The notes beneath the pieces were generated by a model. It did no database searches, had not been told where the DNA came from, and worked only from the letters and a program-made list of their open reading frames with translations. Positions 12,060-21,169 of a stretch of DNA of 64,000 nt are shown in pieces. This DNA is from Gnetum montanum (Eukaryota; Streptophyta; Gnetopsida; Gnetales; Gnetaceae): positions 201,126 through 265,125 of the forward strand of contig MNCI01011020.1 in the NCBI GenBank assembly GCA_015680685.1, read 5' to 3'. Position 1 is the first letter of the stretch; the number at the start of each line of letters is the position of its first letter. The position numbers and the translations under genes are program-made.

Positions 12060-12860
12060 CTAGATAAGAACATAACATCTTTCTTTGTGAGCTCGACCAA
12101 CAATTTTGTGATCTTAAAGAAATTCTCTATGAATTGTTGGTAGTAGCCAATGTGGCTAAGGAATAACTAGACATCGTTAATAGTTTTTGGTGGGTGGGTT
12201 ATTCCTTGGATGATCTGAATCATTTTAGGGCTCATCTCAATCCTTTCTTGAGAAATTCTATGCCCAAACACAATGCCCTCCTAGATCATAAGATGGTTTT
12301 TTTGTTAATTTAGTTGAAGATTACTCCCCACACATCTTTCAAGCACTTACTTAAATGGGTCCAAGGCTTGCTTAAATGTAGCACCATAGGTGGAGAAGTC
12401 ATTCATGAAGACTTCTATCCCACTACCAATTTGTTGCTAAAAAATACTCAGGATAAGGCATTGAATAGTTATAGGCACATTACATAGACCAAAGAGCATC
12501 TTCCAATATGCAAAAGTCTCTCAAGAACTTGTGAATGTTATTTTGGCTTGATCCTCAAGTGCAATCTAAATTTGGTTATAGGCACTATAACTATCCAGGA
12601 AGCTATAATAGAAATAACTAGAAATGGTGTCCAACACCTGGTGTAAAAATAGCAATGAAAAATTATCTTTGAATGTCATCATGTGTAATAGCCTGAAATC
12701 AATATAAACCCACCATTTTCCATCTTTCTTTGGCACAATTACAAGTGGGCTAATCCACTCGCTATCTATAATTGGATAGATGAAGCTTGCCTTGAGAATT
12801 TGTTCAATTTCTTTCTTGATGATCTATTTTAATTTGAGATTTAGTTGCCATTTTAGTTAC
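12060..12860 (-). pseudogene. ATH-3 reverse transcriptase
   Basis: This is collinear with the ATH-1 RT. At 12,398-12,409 the catalytic FMDD has become FMND (second Asp codon GAT to AAT), so the enzyme would be inactive even with the frame intact. The neighbouring VEVF-type block and the STYG that follows are recognisable. Numerous stops are present. Confidence 0.82.
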
Positions 12861-13479
12861 CTCTTTGGCTTCATGATCTAATCAATATAGATGTAATGTT
12901 GGCATATGCTAGGATCAATCCCTATGAGTTCAAGATATGATCAAGAAAAGGTTGTTGGTCATTTTTCAACCACCTTCAACAACATCCTTTTTTTCTTAGG
13001 AGCAAGGTTAGCATTGCTTATCACTAGCTTGCCATTTTTCAAAAATGCATATTCCATGCTGGTAGGTAGAGTTCTCAACTTTAAAGGCTCCTGTTTAAAA
13101 TTATTGAGGATTTTCAACTTTTCCCAATTGGTATCATTAGGTTCCGCATCAAAGAGTTGCCAATGAACTTACTCCATTTCATTCATGCCTTCAACATAAG
13201 CATAAGTTAAGCTCTCAGTAGGTTTCATGCAAAGTGTGCAACTCTCAGAATTAGTTGTTAGCCACTAGGTATCCTCTTATTTTATGGCTATTGTGTATAG
13301 GCACTTTTGAATTTTAGATTTATCTGCACACTATCTACATGCTTTGATTGATGTGTTTTTAATATATTAGAGTTTCCACACATAATCGCACCCTATATCA
13401 CTATACACAATGCATGGAACTTGCTTCTTCTTGATCTTTCCAAATACATTTTGCATGGAAATCTCTAGGAAAGATCTCT

Positions 13480-13800
13480 AATTTTGATTCATGCATCAAT
13501 AGTACTTAACCAAGCCCTTTCCATAATTATTGGGAAGTCCCCCTTACAATTGTCAACTTTGATAACTAGGAAATCAATAAGATACGACCACCCATAGATA
13601 GTTCTCACAATGTTTTCCACTAGTCCCAAAGGAATAGTGATGGATTGATCTACCAATTCTAATTGATGTTGCTCTTCTTGAGAAGAGGTAGGTTCCAAGC
13701 ATTGTACATTTCATGAGAAAATAGATTAACTCCAAAACATGAGTTAAGAAGAGCCTTACATGGCTTATTCCCAACAATCTACAAATAGATGAGAGGACTT
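13480..13800 (-). pseudogene. ATH-3 protease remnant
   Basis: LGLVENIVRTIYGWSYLIDF (about 13,650-13,560) and IMERAWLSTIDA (about 13,530-13,495) match the ATH-1 protease. The active-site Asp is Asn (codon at 13,743-13,745) in the string N-S-C-F-G-V-N-L. Both the Asp and the usual Gly are lost. Confidence 0.75.
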
Positions 13801-13879
13801 CTAGGATCAACTCTCTTTCTAGGAAGGTTTCCAAACTTGATCCAATTATATACAATGTGGATTAACATGACTATGCAAA

Positions 13880-14394
13880 TCTTGGAAGGTATTTTATTTC
13901 AAGAGCTCTTGAAAGGAATGGATATAGAGGTTGAAGGAGACACAAGGCGACCAACCATATAAGTAGGTGAGGGTTTTGTTGGGCTATTGGTTTGAAAGAA
14001 TGATCTTTTACTGCATCTAGGTTCCGAACCACTCAGCTAGGAACTAGTCATAAGTTAATGACCTTGGTCGCATTATGTTGTTACGATTGTGCAGGAATTT
14101 TTCCCTACATGGATGGAACAAGTTGTAATTGGGTTAAGGGTAGAGGAGCATGTGTTGAAGGATGAGGAGGATGATAGGGATACGTATTTTCCCCTCTAGT
14201 AGATGGAGAATGAGTTCTATAATACTTTGGAGGGTAGTAGTGATGCTAAAAAGAAGTTTGACTAGAAGAGTCATGTGAAGATATTGGTTGCTAAACATAG
14301 TACACATACAAATCTGGTTGCCTGTAAGGGTACTGTTACCTTAGTAATGGCATCCCCCATAATTGTGGGTGTTCCCACGTAATTGTTGTCATTG
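13880..14394 (-). pseudogene. ATH-3 gag C-terminal remnant
   Basis: A Gln/Pro/Tyr-rich minus-strand segment aligns with 4,650-5,200 of ATH-1. Homology stops near 14,390, where the GAG-A sequence starts. It probably connected the nucleocapsid to the protease. Confidence 0.55.
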
Positions 14395-16430
14395 GTGAAT
14401 CACGCCAATTTAACATCTTAGCAGATGATGATGTTTCCTTCTAGTTTAACTTCTTAGTGGATGTGTGAGGTGGTGGTACTTTGACCACAAAAGGTGTCGT
14501 CGGTGCTGTAGGTGGCACCTTGATCGTGGAGGCGGAGAGGATTGTTGCCTTGTTGGGAGGCACACAGATCACAAAAGGTTGCCGCACAGGTTTAGGCTTA
14601 CTATCTATGCCAATGGAGTTTATGACATAGGAGACATCGTCTGTGCTAGGTTGATTCAGGGTGTTGATGTTAAGTTGGCCCCATTCTATCATTGCTTGTA
14701 GATCATCCTGTAATGCATGGCAGGTGTCGGTGTTGTGACCGAACATCTGGTGGTAGTGATAGAATTGGTCTAACTTGAAATGTCGTGGAACTGGGGGCTT
14801 GTTTAGTGCTACTAAGGTGGTGTTCCTTAGTAGCTCATAGTACCTGTTGTATCTTCGACGGGCATTTTTTGCTACTTGTTTGTATTTTCCCGGTTTTGAG
14901 GAGTTACTCTAGTAGTTTAGAGCGTTGCGTGGGTAGCGACGTATACTTAGAGCGATCCTTGCATTGAAAGTTGGGCCTAGGGGTGGCCCTTGTTGTTGTA
15001 GGGAGCTTGGTACTGGTGTTTGTTGTTTTTGTGCTTACGGATACAGTTTTCGTTGTTGTCTGTTGTTTGGCAATGTGTTGGTTATTGTAAGCCACATAGG
15101 CAGGATCATTGCTAGCTTGTGTAGCTTGTTCAATGTTCTTGATTTGTGCGAACACTTGGCTCCATGTTTGAGCACTTAGGTAGTATAGTTTTGACTTAAT
15201 GAAGTCATTCATGGCTCCCTTCATAATCGTAAGCAAATACTTTTCAAGGATGGGATCATGAAGTTCGTTAAGGGTTGCATTCCATTGTTGGATGAACTTC
15301 TGCACAGGCTCAAGTGGCACTTGTTTCACCTATATTACAGTGTCTAGTGTGGCCTCAGGCTTCAAGTTGTACTTAAACCTAGTAACGAACTGATGTAATA
15401 GATCCTCCAGAGAGGATATGAAGTTACGAGGCAAGGCTTGATACCAGTCTAAGGCTACACCCATTAAGGACATAGCGAACAATCATAAGATTGCATGGGG
15501 CCAAGCTTGAAGTAATAGAGTTTCTGATCGAAATGTGATTGAGTGAGCGTTCAGATCTCCCTTCCCGTTGTACCTAGTTAATTGGGGTAGTGTGATTCCC
15601 TTGGGTAAATCTAACGGTGGCACTGAAGAGTTAATTGGATCATCCTACTAGAAATCCATTACTTTAACTTGTTCAGTGTTGGCAGTTTTGAGGTGCTTTA
15701 CCTCATCAGCTAATGCTAGCATCATTTTTTTTGCTTCTGCCCACTCTTGAGTGGTAGGAAAATTAGTTGGTTGGAGAGATTGTTGGGCTATCATTTGTTG
15801 CTATGGAGCAACGTTCAGAGTTGTGGTTGTGGGGTGTGGCACGTTGAAGTGAGTGGATTGTTGAACAAGGGGTATGGTTTCTTGCCTAGCCATAAACTAT
15901 GAAGTGACACCCTGGATGTGTGCGGTCGATGTAACAAAAGTGGCCCCATGCATTTGCATTGGCGGCATGTACTGGATGGACGTGGATGTGGGTAGCTCAT
16001 GTCAGGACACCAGTGCTTGTGTGATTGTTGAAACATGGTGAGGAGCCATCTGTCCCATGTGAGGGTGGAATGATGGATTCACATAGGCATGGGGACTGAG
16101 GGTGTGGTATGAATCCTCAGGTTCAAACTATTCCTTGAAGTCATCTACATCATGTTGGTTTTGGGGCTCCTTAGTGAGTCATCGTGGGTTTTGGATCCTT
16201 GCTAGAAGGAGCTGAGAGATGAGTTGGTGGTGAGGCTCAGAAAGCGGGATGATGTAATATATAGAGGGGACGAATTCATGACCTCCCATGCATATGCCCT
16301 CAAAGTTTTGTTTTGCCTCCTATTCTATGGTGTCAAGAGCAAGGTTGGCCTGAATCTTCACATAGATAAAGTTGTATTGTTCTTGTGTGAGGATTACGAA
16401 GGTGCATGCGTTAGAGGTCTAAGATGATTC
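14395..16430 (-). pseudogene. GAG-A gag
   Basis: The start is chosen at the Met at 16,430 (MESS..., shared with GAG-E). Next comes LTQEQYNFIYVKIQA, then the retrotransposon gag domain at 15,560-15,060, including VPLEPVQKFIQQWNATLN and FIKSKLYYLSAQTWSQ. A zinc-knuckle-like remnant (GHNTDTCHALQDDLQ) is near 14,745-14,690. Downstream is a Pro/Thr-rich linker. Several stops and frameshifts are present. The role would be the capsid of the virus-like particle. Confidence 0.82.
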
Positions 16431-16599
16431 CATGGTGATGTGTGATAGGGCAGCGTACGGGTTGGCTAACAAGTGGTGAGTGTGTTTTAGGCTGAGTGTG
16501 CAATGTAATTGGACTGAAACATGTGCAACGTGACTAACTGTCCATGAAAACTATCAACATGTGAAAGCTAAGTATAAAGTTCTTCTAAGTGTCCTGCGT

Positions 16600-16990
16600 G
16601 TCAAGTTGGCAGCGTGTAAACACTGAAAATGTTTCTAAGTGTCTAGCATGTGAACACTGAAAATTTTTCTAAGTGTCCAGTGTGTGAATACTGAAAATTT
16701 TCCTAAGTGTCCAGTGTGTAAACATTGAAAATTTTTCTAAGTGTCCATCATGTGAACACTAAAAAATTTTCTAAGTGTTGTCAGCGTGTACAGCGTAAAT
16801 AGGAGAAAAATTTTCAAAGTGTTATCAACATGCACAATGTAAATAGGAGAAAAATTTTCTAAGTGTTGTCAGTGTACACAGTGTAAACAGGACAAAAATT
16901 TTCAAAGTGTTGTCAGTGTACATAGCGTAAATAGGACAAAAATTTTCTAAGTGTTGTCAGCCTGTACGGCGTAAACAGATGAAAATTTGG
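16600..16990. repeat. Two adjoining short tandem arrays in the GAG-A leader (34 bp and 44 bp)
   Basis: About five copies of a 34-bp unit (GTGTCCAGCRTGTGAACACT plus GAAAATTTTTCTAA) are followed at about 16,775 by about five copies of a 44-bp unit (GTGTTGTCAGCGTGTACAGC plus a AAAAATTTTCTAA end). Both units end in the same motif, which on the minus strand reads ACACTTAGAAAAATTTTC. The arrays lie between the PBS and gag. Confidence 0.88.
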
Positions 16991-17218
16991 CTAAGTGTGA
17001 AATTATCAATAGTGTACTCAACATATAACCCTATATGCTCAGCATGTGAGGGTTATACACATCATGTGAATACTAGTCACAGCGTATAGACCACTCTCAC
17101 AGCATACATGCACTATTGTTAGCATACAGGAACTAGTCACAGCATGTGAACTGGGTTCATAGCGTATAGACTGCAACCGTTAGCATGCAGACAAAGTAGT
17201 CAACGTGGTGAAAATGGT

Positions 17219-17490
17219 GGTAGCATGTAGACAGGGTCTACAACATGTAGGAAAATAGGGCAACATGTAGATAGGGTCTACAATGTGCAAGAAAATAGGG
17301 CAGCATGTAGATAGGGTCTACAGCGTGCAGGAAAACAAGGCAACATGTAGACAGGGTCTAAAACATGCAAGAAAATAGGGAAGTGTGTAGACAAGGTCTA
17401 CAACGTGCAAGAAAATAGGGCAACATGTAGACAGGGTCTATAGCATGTAGGAAAATAAGACAACATGTAGACAGGGTCTACAACATGCAG
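17219..17490. repeat. 40-bp tandem array with a dyad, GAG-A leader
   Basis: About seven copies of a 40-bp unit contain TGTAGACAGGGTCTACA, a perfect 7-bp inverted repeat around AGG. A further 200 bp of degenerate CAGCGTG...TAG-type units (17,010-17,219) precede it. In RNA each unit could form a hairpin. Confidence 0.87.
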
Positions 17491-17669
17491 ATCTAGTTGA
17501 AGAGGGTGTAGATATGGATGAGGAAAACTCAGATCTAAAGCTGATGAAGGTAGATCTAATGGAATGGAGAGTAGATCTGAGACCATGAGGAGTAGATCTA
17601 CAAGGTGGTGTAGCAAATCTGAAGAGATCGGGCCTGGATTGAAGTAGATCTAAGAAATGATGAAGAAGG

Positions 17670-17691
17670 CCCTCCTTCTAGTGCCATTTTC
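17670..17691 (-). promoter_or_regulatory. GAG-A primer-binding site
   Basis: The minus strand reads TGGCACTAGAAGGAGGGCC, five bases after the LTR end. The same site occurs in GAG-B (25,402-25,421), GAG-C (35,043-35,061) and GAG-E (42,835-42,854). I cannot assign the primer tRNA by eye. Confidence 0.8.
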
Positions 17692-19473
17692 TGTACTATC
17701 TGAAATCATCGATGCATGGATGGAATGAAATGGACACCGAGAGATCTATAGATAGGCATAGAAGACCCTACCTTCATTTGAGGGTGAGCTGGAACTGACG
17801 AAGGTAGAGTACCTTGGGTGGTCTGCATGCAGATTAGACAAGGATTTCCCCAAATGTATGCCAATGTGCAATACACTGGGTTATATGTAAATGGTGTGAT
17901 GAATGTAAACCAGAATGCAAGCATGTAGGAACGTAAACAAGAGATAAAGAAATAAGAACAAAAACTATAACAAATCTTAGCCAAAAATTTAAGGAAGAAT
18001 GAGAATTGTAACATATCTTGGCAAAGAATACAGCAATATTATTGCATAATGAAAATTACAATGCACTGATCTAGACGTAGTTGTGAATCTGACACAAGAC
18101 AGACGAAGAGCCCTGGTGGATGCAGAAGGGTGATGGTATGTTGGTTTGGGCTGTAGTCATAGCGTGAAGGTTGTATGCTTAGCATGTAGGGTGGAATTCC
18201 AACGTGTAGGGTGGGTGTTCTCGATGCTCTAAGTCTTGATTGCCCCAAATTTTTGCCCATATTTTCTCAATTTTGAACCCTGATCTAGTAAAAAATATAG
18301 GTTTTTGTATGAGTTTGGGCATCAAATTTAGATTTGAGATCGGATGACTGGCTATGGGATGCTAGAATTTTGGATCCGGTGACACGTGGAGTGTCAACTG
18401 GATGCAAAAGAATGAAGCCTTACAAGCGTGCAGCATGTTAGCATGTACACGCTGGGTGTATATGCTAGGCATGCAAGCTAGTGTGTGGGCATGAAAACTA
18501 AAATTTTGGAGGCTAATCTTGTACAATGAAGTTGGATCCTTGTTTCCTAAGTGTTGCTGGTTCTTCAGGGCATCTGGGGGCTCATTTTGGCTTCATTTCG
18601 GCAGAGTTTTGGGCACATTTCTAGTGTCCACGCTGTGTTGTACGCTGGGCATGTAAGGCCAAGAACAACCCTTCTAATGCCAAAAATTGATGTCTCCTAA
18701 GCGTGTGGACTTGTAGATTCATTGACCATGCCTTGAGGGTTGACTCCATTGTCAAAATCTTGCCTAGAATGCCCATTCCACCTTGTTCAAAGTGGTGCAC
18801 ACTGGGTATACATGCTGGGCATGTAGGCCATCATACAGGCATGAAACTGTCACTTTTCAAGGTCAAAAATTTATTTTTGGAAGCCCAAGATGATGAATGA
18901 TAGTTTCCCTACCTATGGCAGTTGATTGCCTATGAAAATCATGGTCTGAGTCCCTGTTTTGGTCTATCTATGATGGTACATACTGAGCGTGCAGGCCAGC
19001 GTGCAGGCATGAAAACCCATTATTTGGAGCCCAAAACTTGACCTTTAGGAGCCTGAGAGCTGTTAGGGACCTTAGGGAAGGTCCCAAGGAGTCCAAACCT
19101 TCATTTATAGCTTGTTTTGGTGAGTTTTTGGTGCTCAAAAGTTGCTGCACGCTGGGTGTGCATGCTGGTGTGTAGGAGTGAAAACCCATCATTTGGAGTC
19201 CAAAACTTGATTTTTAGGAGCCTGAGAGCTGCTAGGGATCTTAGTGAAGGTCCTGGGGGGTCCAGACCTTCATTTCTAGCTTTTTTTGGTGAGTTTTTGG
19301 TGCTCAAAAGTTGTTGGACGCTGAGCTGCATGCTGGCATGTAGGAGTGAAACCCATCATTTGGAGCCCAAAACTTGATTTTCAAGAGCCTAAGAGCTATT
19401 GGGGCATGTGCCTTCATGTCTCTATTACCATGTCCAGTGGGTTGGTATGGACATAATGAATTCATTGGTGTCA
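17692..19473 (-). repeat. GAG-A LTR with ~180-bp internal tandem repeat
   Basis: The minus-strand LTR ends at 17,692 (...AGTACA). Positions 17,700-17,920 are homologous to the GAG-E LTR end. From about 18,430 to 19,400 it contains about six copies of a ~180-bp repeat keyed by CGCTGGGTGTRCATGCTGG and a GGAGCCCAAAACTTGA block. The outer end near 19,473 (TGTCA) is uncertain because no pre-LTR block like that of GAG-E follows it. Confidence 0.7.
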
Positions 19474-19479
19474 GACACT

Positions 19480-20030
19480 ACTACTTTTTTAGGAAATTTT
19501 GGATTACAAGTTCCACGAGTGAATGACATTTGTAATTACTGCTTGAAATTATTTTTTGAAATGAGTTCCTGAGGTTGTAGCCAAAGAATTCCTGCATCAG
19601 AATATTGTAAGTCATAGCGGTGGGCTGGAAACGTAGATTTTTCTTTAAACCCTACGCGATTTTATGCACTACGAATCTCACGCAATGCAACAGTTCCAAG
19701 CCTAGAATGATGCAGTTTCTTCACTCCTCCTGTCACTGGTGTTGATTTCCCTATAGCCCTTGTTGCCAGCCGCTTTCTTGAAGCCTTGCTTCCCATGGGT
19801 CTTCTTGTTTTCTACTTTGCGCAAGCCATTGAAAAAACCCTAAGGGCATGTTCGTACTTTCCGACGAGGGTTTGGGTCGTTGCATTATGTCGAAATCTGT
19901 GCTGTGTCAAAATCTTGAGCCTATGAACTGTACCAGAATCCTAGGCCTATGTGTTGTGCCAGAATCTGCATTGCTTCTTCAAAAACTTGAAGAGGCATAG
20001 TGCCGCGGGCTATCATTTCAAAGAGATTTT
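19480..20030. other. CG-richer stretch without recognised gene, GAG-B tail boundary
   Basis: This stretch holds many more CG dinucleotides (for example CTACGCG, CTCACGC, TCCGACGAGG, GCCGCGGG) than its neighbours, where CG is largely lost. No convincing reading frame or repeat was found. It may be younger, less methylated, or captured sequence. Confidence 0.4.
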
Positions 20031-20120
20031 CGAACTAGTTTTGGGCCATTTTGGGCCATCACTAGTTTTAGGCCATTTCGGGCCATCGCTAGTTTTAGGC
20101 CATTTCGGGCCATAGTGTAG
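20030..20120 (-). repeat. GAG-B tail repeat (GGCCCGAAATGGCC...TAAAACTA)
   Basis: Three units of about 36 bp read, on the minus strand, GGCCCGAAATGGCCTAAAAC followed by TAG. The same unit is present at 47,101-47,155 (GAG-E) and, degraded, at 31,075-31,290 (GAG-C). Confidence 0.75.
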
Positions 20121-20515
20121 CATGCCAAAGAATGGCATGTTAGTGAAGCAAAGTGATGAATGCATATGGGTTGGCAAGTGGGCGGGAGGTAGTAGGGTTG
20201 CTACGCTATGCGTTGCTACCTCTTGACCCACCATGGGTTGATCGGAACATAAGGCTGAGACATTCTGCCAGAGCCTTCATCTACATCGTCACCTCCCACT
20301 TGGAAGGGAAACTCAGTCCATGTGTTTTGGTTTTGGGGATCAACTTGTTAAGCCGACCCCTCTGCCGAGTAGTTAGTGTAGATTGCTATAAGTGCTTCAT
20401 TTTCAGAAGTTATGACTTATGAACCCTGTTCCATGCCTATGTTGTGAATTTCTTGTGTCACTACCTCATCATTGTGGATCATGACTTCTTTGTCTGCATA
20501 TGGTAAGTGGATTTC

Positions 20516-21160
20516 CTAGTGTATGGATGAGGAAATAGCCCTAAGTTGTGCTAACCATGATCTCCCCAAGATTAGGTTAAACCTGAACATTTCCTCGACC
20601 ATGATGAATGTTGCGTTTGTGGGGAACTTGTCCCCTACTACAAAGTTCATATGAACTGTGTCCTTTACTACGACCCGCACCCCATTAAATGACCTCAGGC
20701 ATGAAGTCATTATGGGTTTAATCTTGTTGACTAAGCCCAACTTGTCTATAATGGGGAAGGGGATGACATTTGTAGCAGCCCCATCATCAACATGTACCCT
20801 TCGGATCTGGTGTGGGCCAACCTGAATTGTGATGAAAAGAGGCACCATAGTCACTTGACCCCTCTTAGGGCCTTCTGTAATGGTGTTATCATGGAAGGTT
20901 AGTTGAGGTTGTTCTAATCGTGAAGGTGTAGAGGGAAGCATGAATGAGTAGATCACTTCTTTTTCCATGGTCATGTCTTCATTGACTGGAATCACTATCA
21001 ACATGCGGATCAGAGCTTCACGATGTGGAATAGATGTCATGATTAGGTCGTACAAGCTCAACGTAGTGGTTTTTTGTTTTATAGCTTGTTTGACCTCTGT
21101 GAGGGTGTCCAAGAGGTCTTGGCCACCCTCTTTTTTGACACTCTCCTCCTCTTCTATTCA
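20516..21160 (-). pseudogene. GAG-B aspartic protease with upstream SLYDL box
   Basis: This is an open minus-strand frame of 198 residues (21,112-20,516). N-terminal is a conserved box, TLSLYDLIMTSIPHREALIR, shared with GAG-E and GAG-C. It is followed by retropepsin: VHVDDGAATNVIPFPII at about 20,805-20,755 carries the active site as D-D-G, a variant seen in plant gag-protease proteins. FNLILGRSWLAQL near 20,575 is the C-terminal ILG block. No polymerase follows. It is the least broken coding stretch of the window. Confidence 0.85.
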
Positions 21161-21169
21161 TCCTGGAAG

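Larger units (their letters stand above)
11380..14394 (-). mobile_element. ATH-3: internally deleted Athila-like element, no LTR
   Basis: The minus-strand order is gag C-terminus, protease, RT, integrase C-terminus. It begins abruptly at both ends: next to the ATH-2 LTR on the left and next to GAG-A at about 14,395 on the right. RNase H and the integrase core are missing; homology jumps near 12,050 from the RT end to the integrase tail. Confidence 0.8.
14395..19473 (-). mobile_element. GAG-A: truncated gag-only LTR element
   Basis: The minus-strand order is LTR (19,473-17,692), PBS, repeat-rich leader, gag. The protease, tail and 3' LTR are missing because the element is cut off at about 14,395 by ATH-3. 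The LTR end (17,700-17,920) closely matches the LTR end of GAG-E (42,600-42,829). Its gag begins MESS like that of GAG-E. Confidence 0.8.

Noticed and set aside
14465-15179. Plus-strand frames opposite GAG-A gag
   Set aside because: They are shadows of the gag coding strand; the minus-strand gag domain is the better explanation.
19101-19377. Overlapping frames on both strands at 19.1-19.4 kb
   Set aside because: They repeat with the ~180-bp LTR unit and have the same words in each copy; repeat artefacts.
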